DNA of 13,861 nt from Gammaproteobacteria bacterium (GTDB lineage Bacteria > Pseudomonadota > Gammaproteobacteria > Pseudomonadales > Azotimanducaceae_A), in the NCBI GenBank assembly GCA_012960755.1, contig DUAT01000154.1, forward strand, positions 1 to 13,861. The letters run 5' to 3'. Numbering within the stretch: the stretch's first letter is position 1; every line of letters begins with the position of its first letter. Made by a program: the position numbers and the translations under genes. Positions 1 to 6,835 of this stretch are shown piece after piece. The notes beneath the pieces were generated by a model. It did no database searches. It had not been told where the DNA came from and worked only from the letters and a program-made list of their open reading frames with translations.

Positions 1-30
1 TGACTTAATTACGATTCCGGTGAAATCATT

Positions 31-585
31 ATGCAAGAACAAGACGCGGTTCCTCCACTCGATCGTTCCCTGGTCGACAAGCACACTTTTAGCAAGCAGG
101 AATTGCTTGAATGTGGCTACGGTAAGCTATTTGGGCCCGGTCGGGCTCATTTGCCCATTGATGAAATGTTGATGTTGGATCGCATCACCGATATCAATGA
201 GACGGGGGGTACGAAAGGCAAGGGAAAAATTCTTGCAGAATTGGATATCAATCCCGATCTTTGGTTCTTCAAGTGTCATTTTGTCGGTGATCCGGTGATG
301 CCAGGCTGTCTTGGTCTGGACGCACTCTGGCAATTAGTCGGTTTTTTCCTCGCATGGAAAGGTAACTGGGGAGTTGGGCGAGCGCTGGGCTGTGGCAAAG
401 TCGCTTTTCGAGGCCAGGTCTTGCCGACGGTGCAGAAGGTCCAGTATGACATTGATATCACGAGGGTGCGTGAAGGTAAAAGTGTACTCGGTATAGCGGA
501 TGCTCAAGTTATTGCAGATGGTGAGCCAATCTATACCGCGAAAGGCATTAAAGTCGGTTTGTTTTCTTCACTCGACGATTTTTAG
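31..585 (+). CDS. fabA: 3-hydroxydecanoyl-[ACP] dehydratase/isomerase FabA
   Basis: FabA is a cytosolic enzyme that dehydrates 3-hydroxydecanoyl-ACP and isomerises the trans-2 product to cis-3-decenoyl-ACP, the branch point to unsaturated fatty acids in the type II pathway. The 184-residue product carries the family signature [19 protein letters not shown]. His83 and Asp97 match the catalytic His70/Asp84 pair of the E. coli enzyme, with the same 14-residue spacing. The C-terminal segment [12 protein letters not shown] is also typical. It is about 12 residues longer than the E. coli protein (172 aa), all at the N terminus. The ATG at 31 is supported by a GGTGA ribosome-binding sequence at 19-23. 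fabB follows after 58 bases on the same strand, so the two are very likely co-transcribed. The promoter lies left of the window. Confidence 0.97.
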   Translation: MQEQDAVPPLDRSLVDKHTFSKQELLECGYGKLFGPGRAHLPIDEMLMLDRITDINETGGTKGKGKILAELDINPDLWFFKCHFVGDPVMPGCLGLDALWQLVGFFLAWKGNWGVGRALGCGKVAFRGQVLPTVQKVQYDIDITRVREGKSVLGIADAQVIADGEPIYTAKGIKVGLFSSLDDF

Positions 586-643
586 AGGCAGAGTCAAACA
601 CGATACTAGTAGGATAGAAAAACTAGATGAGCCAGGTGAAACT

Positions 644-1858
644 ATGAAGCGTGTCGTCATTACAGGTATGGGGCTGGTTTCCCCACTAGGTAACAACAAG
701 TTAGAAACATTGGATTCTCTGCGAGCAACAAAGTCTGGGATCAAATTCCAGGACGCATACAAGGAACTGGGTATGCGCAGCCAGATCGCTGGAAGTATTG
801 AGATTGATGTCGAGTCAATGATCGAACGCAAGTTGCGACGCTTTATGGGCGACGCAGCGGCTTTTGCATATATCTCGATGGCGGAGGCTATCGAAGATTC
901 CGGATTGCCTGAAGATGTCGTATCAAATTATCGCACCGGCATTGTGGCGGGATCAGGTGGTGCCTCGTCGTTAAACCTTGTTGAGGCCGCTGATATTCTA
1001 CGAGAAAAAGGCGTTAAACGGATTGGACCTTATCGGGTGACGCGAACCATGAGTTCGACTATATCTGCCTGTCTTTCTACCGCATTCAAAATCAAGGGTG
1101 TGAATTATTCGATTACCTCGGCCTGTTCAACCAGCGCCCATTGTATTGGTCATGCGGCGGAACTGATCCAGCTTGGTAAGCAAGATGTTGTCTTTGCCGG
1201 TGGAGGTGAAGAGGAACACTGGTCAATGAGCTCTTTGTTTGACGCCATGGGGGCGCTCTCAACCCGAAATGATGATCCGACCAGAGCTTCACGCGCCTAT
1301 GACAAGGATCGGGATGGATTCGTAATCGCCGGTGGCGGTGGATTCCTGGTGGTGGAAGAGTTTGAACACGCGATGAAACGCGGCGCAAAGATTTATGCCG
1401 AACTGGCGGGATATGCTGCGACATCCGATGGTTTCGACATGGTTGCACCCTCCGGGGAGGGTGGCCAGCGGGCAATGGAAATGGCGATATCTACCGTTAC
1501 CGGCGACATCGACTACATCAATGCCCATGGAACCAGTACCCCTGCCGGTGACCCTCCTGAGATAAAGGCAATCAAGCAGGCTTTTGGTGACAAGATCCCG
1601 AAGATCAGCTCAACCAAATCGCTTTCGGGACATTCACTGGGCGCAGCGGGCGTTCATGAAGCCATCTACTCGTTACTGATGCTGGACAACGACTTTATCT
1701 GCGCGTCAGCTAATATTGATGAACTGGATCCTCTTTTTGAGGGCATTCCCATCGTAACTTCCCGCATTGATAATGCGGGCATTCGAACCGTAATGTCGAA
1801 CAGTTTCGGCTTCGGTGGCACCAATGCCGTCCTGGTATTCCAAAAACTGGAATCCTGA
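644..1858 (+). CDS. fabB: 3-oxoacyl-[ACP] synthase I FabB
   Basis: FabB is the beta-ketoacyl-ACP synthase I that condenses malonyl-ACP with acyl-ACP and is needed to elongate the cis-decenoyl product of FabA. The 404-residue product (E. coli 406) shows the full Cys-His-His triad. The nucleophile Cys161 lies in [12 protein letters not shown], His295 in [12 protein letters not shown], and His330 in [12 protein letters not shown], with Lys325 just before it. The glycine-rich end [15 protein letters not shown] is also conserved. The reading frame stays open back to 500, but that extension overlaps fabA and has no similarity to the family. The ATG at 644 begins the canonical [16 protein letters not shown] and is preceded by AGGTGA at 634-639. 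It is very likely an operon with fabA. No convincing terminator follows it. Confidence 0.97.
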   Translation: MKRVVITGMGLVSPLGNNKLETLDSLRATKSGIKFQDAYKELGMRSQIAGSIEIDVESMIERKLRRFMGDAAAFAYISMAEAIEDSGLPEDVVSNYRTGIVAGSGGASSLNLVEAADILREKGVKRIGPYRVTRTMSSTISACLSTAFKIKGVNYSITSACSTSAHCIGHAAELIQLGKQDVVFAGGGEEEHWSMSSLFDAMGALSTRNDDPTRASRAYDKDRDGFVIAGGGGFLVVEEFEHAMKRGAKIYAELAGYAATSDGFDMVAPSGEGGQRAMEMAISTVTGDIDYINAHGTSTPAGDPPEIKAIKQAFGDKIPKISSTKSLSGHSLGAAGVHEAIYSLLMLDNDFICASANIDELDPLFEGIPIVTSRIDNAGIRTVMSNSFGFGGTNAVLVFQKLES

Positions 1859-1918
1859 GCAAGTCAGGGTTCCCCTGGCCTGAGATTGATTGTCGGAGTC
1901 GCCAGACTGGTTTTCTCG

Positions 1919-1964
1919 ATGCCTTGGTTTGTATGCCTTGGTTTGTATGCCTTGGTTTGTATGC
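1919..1964. repeat. 14-base tandem repeat, three copies
   Basis: The unit ATGCCTTGGTTTGT is repeated three times without a mismatch and is followed by a partial ATGC. It lies in the noncoding gap between fabB and the MATE transporter gene and ends only 7 bases upstream of the candidate -35 element at 1972. It encodes nothing recognisable. The unit length is not a whole number of helical turns, so a set of phased operators is not obvious. Copy number may vary by slippage. Confidence 0.85.
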
Positions 1965-1971
1965 GCGGGTT

Positions 1972-2000
1972 TTGACCTGAGTGGCCTTGTCGTGTATTTT
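1972..2000 (+). promoter_or_regulatory. candidate sigma70 promoter of the MATE gene
   Basis: TTGACC at 1972-1977 and TATTTT at 1995-2000 are separated by exactly 17 bases. They would start transcription near 2007, about 45 bases before the ATG at 2051. The 14-base tandem repeat lies directly upstream. The element was found by eye only. Confidence 0.5.
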
Positions 2001-2050
2001 ACGCCGCGCGATTCCACTGGTATCGCTGTACCCATTCTGGACCCAACACT

Positions 2051-3484
2051 ATGACTGACTCGACCGCTGACAAGAGCGGGAAAACGCCCTTTGTCGGGGA
2101 AAAACCGGCGGACGAAACAACTCGGAATAACTCGGTTGCCAGACCACAGTTAAGTATCTGGGAACTTGCATGGCCGGCAATTCTCAGCAATCTGCTGTTT
2201 GCCATTATTGGCATTGTCAGTATCAAGATTGTCGGAACTCTGGGCGCCTCAGCGGTGGCCTCTGTGACTACCGGTCATCGAATCTTCTTTGCCCTACAGG
2301 CCATTCTGATGGCAGTTTCTGCAGGCACGACAGCATTGGTGGCCCGATCCTGGGGAGCACAGGACTACGAAGAGGCGGCCAAGGTTACCAGTGTTTCATT
2401 GTGGATCGGCAATTTAGTGGCACTCGGTCTGACGCTGCCTTGTTTCTTTTTCTCTGAATCGATTGCCGGGGTGTTTGGATTGGGTGAAGAAACTACCCGC
2501 CAGGCTGCTGTGTTTATTCGATACCTCAGCGTGTTTAACATCGCCTTTGCGATCAACATGATTATTTCTGCTGCTCTGAGAGCTGCGGGAGACACAAAAA
2601 CGCCTTTGTGGATCGGAGCGCTAACCAATATTGTTAATGTGATTCTGGTTTACGTGCTGGTTTTTGGTGAATTTGGAATGCCTGCGCTGGGTGTTCCGGG
2701 TGCGGCAATTGCCAATGGGCTGTCCTTTGCCATTGGTGCCGTGGTCCTGCTGGGCCTCTGGTATGGCAAAAAGCTTAAGGTCGGAGTGGGCGGTAAAGGA
2801 TCCGTCACCGAAAAGCGCGTTCGGCAACTCGTTGATATTGGCTACCCTGCTGGGGTCGAGCAGTTTGTTTTCCAGGTTGGGTTTATTGCGTTTTTGTGGT
2901 TGGTTGCATTCTATGGCACCGCGTCGTTTGCTGCTTATGGCATCGGCGTCCAGATTCTTTCCCTGTCTTTTGTGGTTGGTTTTGGATTCTCGATATCCGG
3001 TGCAACACTAGTGGGCCAGCACCTCGGGGCCAGGGATCCCGCTGGCGCAGAACGGCAGGGTTGGCGGGCAACCTGGATGGCAATCGGAAGCATGATGGTT
3101 TTGAGTGTGGTGATAATTATATTTGCCGAAGAGATTGCCCGATTTCTGATTGATGATGACGAGGTGGTTCGGCTGACAGTCATTTTCATTTACATCATGA
3201 GTATCGCTCAACCATTGATGGCAGTTGAGTTCACGATTGGCGGTTGCTTGCGTGGCGCCGGAGACACTCGATTTCCCCTGTTGACAACAATGGTCGGTTT
3301 AATTGGGGTCAGGGTAGGGCTCGCAGCCATGTTCGCCTGGTTCGGTCTTGGTGTGGTTTGGATCTATGCTGCTTTGATTGGTGACTATCTGGTAAAGGCA
3401 GGTATGCTGATTCAAAGGTTTCGGTCCGGTCGCTGGAAACAGATATTTACTGATTCTGAAGAGAAATTTTCCCAGTACAGTTGA
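2051..3484 (+). CDS. MATE family efflux transporter
   Basis: This 477-residue protein belongs to the multidrug and toxin extrusion (MATE) family. These inner-membrane antiporters export cationic drugs or metabolites in exchange for Na+ or H+. After a polar N terminus of about 35 residues there are roughly twelve hydrophobic segments. The two halves resemble each other: the first has SAALRAAGDTKTPLW and the second has GGCLRGAGDTRFPLL, the repeated RxAGDT-type motif expected of the family. Length is normal for MATE proteins (about 450-480). The start at 2051 has only a weak ribosome-binding sequence, but a good promoter lies just upstream. It appears to be transcribed alone, since a long leader region separates it from the MFS gene. 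The substrate cannot be told from the sequence. Confidence 0.9.
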   Translation: MTDSTADKSGKTPFVGEKPADETTRNNSVARPQLSIWELAWPAILSNLLFAIIGIVSIKIVGTLGASAVASVTTGHRIFFALQAILMAVSAGTTALVARSWGAQDYEEAAKVTSVSLWIGNLVALGLTLPCFFFSESIAGVFGLGEETTRQAAVFIRYLSVFNIAFAINMIISAALRAAGDTKTPLWIGALTNIVNVILVYVLVFGEFGMPALGVPGAAIANGLSFAIGAVVLLGLWYGKKLKVGVGGKGSVTEKRVRQLVDIGYPAGVEQFVFQVGFIAFLWLVAFYGTASFAAYGIGVQILSLSFVVGFGFSISGATLVGQHLGARDPAGAERQGWRATWMAIGSMMVLSVVIIIFAEEIARFLIDDDEVVRLTVIFIYIMSIAQPLMAVEFTIGGCLRGAGDTRFPLLTTMVGLIGVRVGLAAMFAWFGLGVVWIYAALIGDYLVKAGMLIQRFRSGRWKQIFTDSEEKFSQYS

Positions 3485-3536
3485 AGCAACTGCGACTTTC
3501 TATAATTGTCAGTAAAAAAAGTTCCAATTTGTTGAC

Positions 3537-3564
3537 TTGACTTGGAGATCATTTGGAGTAGCAT
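3537..3564 (+). promoter_or_regulatory. candidate promoter of a leader RNA
   Basis: TTGACT at 3537-3542 and TAGCAT at 3559-3564 are 16 bases apart, and transcription would begin near 3571. An RNA from there to the terminator at 3814 would be about 244 bases. A second TTGACT overlaps at 3532 but gives poor spacing. The match is moderate. Confidence 0.35.
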
Positions 3565-3647
3565 GCTCTGCCGAGGATGAGCTGTTTTCAGCCTTTTAGC
3601 TGCTAACGGGTAGAAAATAGTACGACATAAGATTACAAGAGCAAACA

Positions 3648-3755
3648 ATGATTGACAGTAATTTAACAATTTCAACATGCATCATGCATACGGCGACGCC
3701 AGTCGCAGTTGTGCGTCTATGCACCCAATCTTCATGGGGTATAGGTTTGCATTAG
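3648..3755 (+). CDS. possible 35-residue leader peptide
   Basis: An ATG at 3648 opens a 35-codon frame ending at TAG 3753-3755, 21 bases before the intrinsic terminator that precedes the MFS gene. A weak AAGAG ribosome-binding sequence lies about 7 bases upstream. The peptide begins MIDSNLTISTCIMH and ends CTQSSWGIGLH; it has no signal peptide and no run of one amino acid that would suggest classic amino-acid attenuation. I do not recognise it. A frame of this length can easily arise by chance, so the position before the terminator is the only reason to list it. Confidence 0.22.
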   Translation: MIDSNLTISTCIMHTATPVAVVRLCTQSSWGIGLH

Positions 3756-3776
3756 GGATCGCTGAAAAATTTTAGA

Positions 3777-3814
3777 AAAGCCCCTGATGCCAAAACATCA
3801 GGGGCTTTTTTTTT
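3777..3814 (+). terminator. strong intrinsic terminator upstream of the MFS gene
   Basis: The arms AGCCCCTGATG (3779-3789) and CATCAGGGGCT (3796-3806) pair perfectly around a six-base loop. The 3' arm runs into nine T residues (3806-3814), which can also pair with upstream A residues. It is 293 bases past the MATE stop and 41 bases before the MFS start, so it more likely ends a leader or small RNA than the MATE message alone. Confidence 0.9.
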
Positions 3815-3855
3815 GCAGTTTTTTTACAAGTAGTGGGGCAGTTCAGGGTTAAAAG

Positions 3856-5061
3856 ATGGATAAAAAACTAAATAGAAATATACCGGTGTTGTACATGTTC
3901 AGCTTTTTATGGCTGTCCATGGTCATTATTCCAGTCATCGTCCCCTTCTTTGCGACCAAAGGGCTATCACTTGCGCAGGTCTATTATCTTCAGGCGATCT
4001 TTGCGTTCGTTGTCGTAATTTGTGAAGTGCCATCAGGCTACGTGGCTGATGTCCTGGGGAGAAAGAATGCGCTGGTCGCGGGCAGTATATTCCACGCCCT
4101 GGGTTTTACCTGGTTGAACTTCAGCGACGATTTTGCAGACCTGGTTGTTTTTGAAACATTGGTGGGTATTGGCATCAGCCTTTTTTCAGGAGCTGATCTG
4201 TCACTCCTGTACGACAGTCAGGTGGCATTGGGTCAAAGTCCGGATAGAAAAAGCCGTGGGATAGCAAACCTGCGGTTTGTAAAATCCGTGGCAGAGGGTA
4301 TGGCGGCTCTGTTGGGTGGTTATCTGATTGCCTATTCATTTGATGCAGTGGTAGTCGCAAACACGGTCTTCGCATGGGGTCCGCTGCTTCTCTCGGGTTT
4401 CTTGACAGAGGCGCCCTTCGCGCGAATGGAGGCCAATCAGCACTTTGGAAATCTAAAGCAGATTGTTCGACATATGTACATTGATGATCGATTGTTGCGA
4501 TTGATTTGTCTCAACATTACATTTTTTGGATTGGCGACTTTTTATGTGGTCTGGATGTTACAACCGTACTGGCAGGAACAAACGGTACCTCTGACAGCGT
4601 TCGGTATGTTGTGGGCAGCACAGAGTTTTGTCGTTGCATTTGCGTCAAAAATAGCCATGCCGTTGGAACAGCGGTTTGGTGCCAGACCTGTGCTGGTATT
4701 GATGGGATTGTTACCCATGATTGGCTATATGGGTATGGCGGGTTTTGGTGGCACTCTCGGTATATTCCTGAGTTTCAGTTTTTTCGTCAGCCGGGGTCTC
4801 AATCAGGTGATTCTGTCTGATGCATTGAACACGAGGGTACCGAGCAAGTTTCGGGCGACAGCCAACTCGATAACATCTTTCATGTTCCGGGGTATCTACA
4901 TAGTCACTGGACCCATTGTTGGTCTGCTAATCGAGTCTTTCGGGATGCATACCACCCTGGCAGTCCTCGGTGCTGTCGTTGGCATTTTCTTTGTTTTGTA
5001 TCTGCTGCCACTGCTGGGAGAGATTCGCATTGTGCAGGTCAGGGAAGAGATAAAAACATGA
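3856..5061 (+). CDS. major facilitator superfamily (MFS) transporter
   Basis: This 401-residue integral inner-membrane protein has about twelve hydrophobic segments in two halves. Between the second and third segments it carries the MFS motif A, GYVADVLGRK (residues 61-70), with the preceding CEVPSG typical of drug or metabolite exporters of this superfamily. A more polar stretch around residues 190-215 is the likely central cytoplasmic loop. The ATG at 3856 is preceded by CAGGG at 3844-3848. It is bracketed by intrinsic terminators at 3777-3814 and 5090-5114, so it is probably a single-gene unit whose expression depends on read-through or control of the upstream terminator. The substrate is unknown. 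Confidence 0.88.
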   Translation: MDKKLNRNIPVLYMFSFLWLSMVIIPVIVPFFATKGLSLAQVYYLQAIFAFVVVICEVPSGYVADVLGRKNALVAGSIFHALGFTWLNFSDDFADLVVFETLVGIGISLFSGADLSLLYDSQVALGQSPDRKSRGIANLRFVKSVAEGMAALLGGYLIAYSFDAVVVANTVFAWGPLLLSGFLTEAPFARMEANQHFGNLKQIVRHMYIDDRLLRLICLNITFFGLATFYVVWMLQPYWQEQTVPLTAFGMLWAAQSFVVAFASKIAMPLEQRFGARPVLVLMGLLPMIGYMGMAGFGGTLGIFLSFSFFVSRGLNQVILSDALNTRVPSKFRATANSITSFMFRGIYIVTGPIVGLLIESFGMHTTLAVLGAVVGIFFVLYLLPLLGEIRIVQVREEIKT

Positions 5062-5089
5062 GATGAACAATAGCAAGCTGGTACTTTAT

Positions 5090-5114
5090 ACGGGGCTTTA
5101 GGCCCCGTTTTTTT
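5090..5114 (+). terminator. intrinsic terminator of the MFS gene
   Basis: The arms ACGGGGC (5090-5096) and GCCCCGT (5102-5108) pair around a five-base loop and are followed by seven T residues. It lies 28 bases after the MFS stop and 7 bases from the 3' end of the convergent methionine aminopeptidase gene. On the minus strand the stem is not followed by a clear T run, so it acts mainly rightward. Confidence 0.9.
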
Positions 5115-5121
5115 GTAAATA

Positions 5122-5868
5122 TTAAAGTGCCGTCATCACCAATGGCTTACCTTTGGTAATTACCATCGTATGTTCATACTGCGCTGAGAAATTTCCTAAC
5201 CCGGTTGTGAGGGTCCAACCGTCAGCTTCAGTTTTCGTCCGTTCGTTCCGGGTTGACAGAAACGGTTCAATCGTTATGACCTGGCCTTCATGTAGGAACC
5301 GTTTGTCTGACTTGTCGTAAAAATTGGCAATGAAGTGAGGTTCTTCGTGCAGACTTCGACCCACACCATGGCTGCCAAGATCTTTGATAGTGACAAACCC
5401 TGATTGTCTGGCCGTTTTTGCGATTGCCAGGCCAATCTGGTTTACCCTGTTGCCGTCTCTTGCCGCGTTCATGGCTTTGCGAAGCGCTTTACGGGTGCAC
5501 TGGCACAAGTACTCAAGCTTTGGGTTGATAGGGGGCACGAGAAAAGTGCCCCCGGTGTCACCAAAGATTCCATTTAATTCAGCAGAAACGTCAATGTTGA
5601 CAACATCTCCCGCCTTGATTTGCCGGTCCGATGGTATGCCATGCGCCGCCTCTTCATTGATGCTGATACAGGTGTAGCCCGGGAAATCGTAGGATACCCG
5701 CGGCGCAGATTTTGCGCCGTACTTCTCCAGGTTCCGACGCCCAAATTGATCCAGTTCCAGAGTGGTCATTTCAGGCTCAATCTTTTTGCTCATCAACATC
5801 ATGGTTTCAAAGACAATCCTGCCGATGATGCGTAACTTTTTCAGGTCTTCGTCATTTTCGATGGTCAT
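5122..5868 (-). CDS. map: type I methionine aminopeptidase (probable paralog)
   Basis: The enzyme removes the initiator methionine from nascent cytosolic proteins. The 248-residue product has all five metal ligands: Asp93 and Asp104 in NIDVSAELNGIFGDTG, His167 in GSHGVG, Glu201 in ITIEPF and Glu232 in QYEHT. His76 (AAHGIP) and His174 (LHEEP) match the substrate-contacting histidines. It is slightly shorter than E. coli Map (264) and reads GSHGVG where E. coli has CGHGIG. It sits beside a phosphoesterase gene rather than near rpsB-tsf, the usual place of the essential copy, so I infer a second, accessory MetAP. The gap to the upstream phosphoesterase gene is 96 bases, and the two may share a transcript. 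AGGA lies a little far upstream of the ATG. Confidence 0.93.
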   Translation of the reverse strand: MTIENDEDLKKLRIIGRIVFETMMLMSKKIEPEMTTLELDQFGRRNLEKYGAKSAPRVSYDFPGYTCISINEEAAHGIPSDRQIKAGDVVNIDVSAELNGIFGDTGGTFLVPPINPKLEYLCQCTRKALRKAMNAARDGNRVNQIGLAIAKTARQSGFVTIKDLGSHGVGRSLHEEPHFIANFYDKSDKRFLHEGQVITIEPFLSTRNERTKTEADGWTLTTGLGNFSAQYEHTMVITKGKPLVMTAL

Positions 5869-5964
5869 TGGTCTTTTGTCCTATGCGAAAAGAGTCACCT
5901 GGCTGCCAGCGTCCGAGCTGGAATATTGCAAACAAAATGTGACGTTGTCGATATTGAGACACGT

Positions 5965-6672
5965 TCATTTATCCAGGTAAACAATCGTCGATGTGGTTGA
6001 ATTGCCTGAAACCTCTATTTTTCTAAGGGGGATTCTTGCCCGGGTAATCCTGGGTTCTTTTTCATGTAGAGCCACGCAGAATGCTGGTGACGGTGTGATG
6101 TTCAACTCATAGCCATCTTTCACCGTATGCTCAGTATGAAAGTGCCCACAAAAAACAGTATTGATTCGGCTTTGGCGAATAGCGTCATCCGCTTCCTTGA
6201 TATTGCTCAGAGAATAATTGGAATCCATGAATCCTGCAGACAGTGTTTTTGTTGGATAGTGGGTAAAAAGAACTGAATTATCGCGAATGTGATCCCGTTG
6301 AATATAATCCAGGTGCTCCGCGGGGAAGCTGCCTGAACCGGTATTAGTGAAAATCAGATCGATGGCCTCCAGTTCGACAGTAAATAAAAAATCCTTGTTA
6401 CCGCAGATTTCGGCCCCAAATACTGAATAGAGATTTGCCGCGTTATCATGATTGCCGGGTATCACATGCGTTTTTTGTCCGGCAGGTAGTTGTGACTTCA
6501 TCCACGCATAGACTTCAGGGTTGCCATCTTCGCCAGGTAAATCGCCACTGATCACCAACAGGTCTGCCGGGTGCTGTGCAATATAATCCATGAGGACCAG
6601 GAAATTCTCCAGCACCAGATTGCGGCTTACGAGGGAGACGTGAGTATCTGTAATCTGGTAAATCGTTGTCAT
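5965..6672 (-). CDS. calcineurin-like metallophosphoesterase
   Basis: This is a two-metal phosphoesterase of the calcineurin-like superfamily, with a layout resembling class III cyclic nucleotide phosphodiesterases (CpdA/Icc type). Counting from the ATG at 6672 (235 residues), the motifs are in order: Asp9 and His11 in QITDTH, Asp44 in ISGD, Asn74 and His75 in GNHD, His138 in FTHYP, and His177 and His179 in GHFH. The frame is open to 6804, but that N-terminal extension would run across the divergent promoter and LexA box and looks non-native. ATG 6672 places the domain start at once (MTTIYQITDTH); ATG 6684 is a close alternative. Neither has a clear ribosome-binding sequence. It is divergent from the FAN1 gene and upstream of map. 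Its substrate is not known; cAMP is only one possibility. Confidence 0.85.
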   Translation of the reverse strand: MTTIYQITDTHVSLVSRNLVLENFLVLMDYIAQHPADLLVISGDLPGEDGNPEVYAWMKSQLPAGQKTHVIPGNHDNAANLYSVFGAEICGNKDFLFTVELEAIDLIFTNTGSGSFPAEHLDYIQRDHIRDNSVLFTHYPTKTLSAGFMDSNYSLSNIKEADDAIRQSRINTVFCGHFHTEHTVKDGYELNITPSPAFCVALHEKEPRITRARIPLRKIEVSGNSTTSTIVYLDK

Positions 6673-6745
6673 GAATGAAAGCATAAACGAAGATGCCAAG
6701 TATCCACAATACTGGCAGTCTGTAATACTGCAGAATCTTCGATCG

Positions 6746-6774
6746 TTGAACCTGTATATAAATACAGTTAAGAT
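6746..6774 (+). promoter_or_regulatory. promoter of the FAN1-helicase operon
   Basis: TTGAAC (6746-6751) and TAAGAT (6769-6774) are spaced by 17 bases, and a LexA box occupies 16 of these 17 spacer bases. Transcription would begin near 6781, about 55 bases before the ATG at 6836. Bound LexA would block RNA polymerase directly. Confidence 0.6.
6752..6767. promoter_or_regulatory. LexA (SOS) box
   Basis: CTGTATATAAATACAG is a 16-base near-palindrome with six-base perfect arms (CTGTAT and ATACAG). It matches the gammaproteobacterial LexA consensus CTGTATATATATACAG at all positions but one central base and keeps CTG-N10-CAG. It sits in the spacer of the rightward promoter and over the -10 region of a leftward candidate promoter. 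SOS control of the FAN1-helicase operon, and possibly of the phosphoesterase gene, is inferred from this position. Confidence 0.82.
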
Positions 6775-6780
6775 TGTCAG
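6753..6780 (-). promoter_or_regulatory. candidate leftward promoter of the phosphoesterase gene
   Basis: Read on the minus strand, CTGACA (6780-6775) and TATACA (6758-6753) are 16 bases apart. The LexA box overlaps the -10 element. The start would fall near 6746, about 75 bases before ATG 6672. It is an eye-based match, weaker in support than the rightward promoter. Confidence 0.4.
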
Positions 6781-6835
6781 GTTCGTAATCTGAAACTTTG
6801 GCAAAACCTACCTTGGCAGACTTACTTTGGTAAAT

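Larger units (their letters stand above)
3485..3855. other. 371-base intergenic leader region before the MFS gene
   Basis: No protein gene of normal size fits here. It holds a candidate promoter (3537-3564), a small hairpin with GCTG arms and a UUUU loop (3581-3592), a possible 35-codon leader reading frame (3648-3755), a five-base-pair hairpin GCGAC/GTCGC (3693-3706), and a strong intrinsic terminator (3777-3814). An 11-base inverted repeat joins 3487-3497 to 3701-3711. No promoter is obvious between the terminator and the MFS start, so the region may be an attenuated 5' leader or encode a separate small RNA. I could not match it to a known riboswitch class. Confidence 0.5.

Noticed and set aside
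500..643. N-terminal extension of the fabB reading frame
   Set aside because: It overlaps fabA, has no family similarity, and the ATG at 644 has a good ribosome-binding sequence and the canonical FabB start.
1113..1475. 120-codon minus-strand frame within fabB
   Set aside because: Antisense shadow of a strongly conserved gene with Arg/Pro/His-rich composition.
1854..1880. Stem-loops after fabB (CCTGA/TCAGG and CAGGG/CCCTG) as a terminator
   Set aside because: Short stems and no T run afterwards.
3412..3678. 88-codon minus-strand frame
   Set aside because: It overlaps the end of the MATE gene, lacks a ribosome-binding sequence and resembles no family; cysteine and leucine content looks accidental.
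3541..3760. CsrB/RsmY-type regulator RNA
   Set aside because: Only a few GGA triplets, two of them upstream of the expected RNA start; not the repeated loop motifs of that class.
6700..6708. DnaA-box-like GTATCCACA
   Set aside because: A single site with one mismatch and no cluster or AT-rich unwinding region; not an origin.
6720..6733. Second LexA-like site CTGTAATACTGCAG
   Set aside because: CTG and CAG are 8 bases apart instead of 10.
6673..6804. N-terminal extension of the phosphoesterase frame (MPKFQITNL...)
   Set aside because: It would cross the LexA box and both promoters and does not resemble the family; the domain starts directly after ATG 6672.
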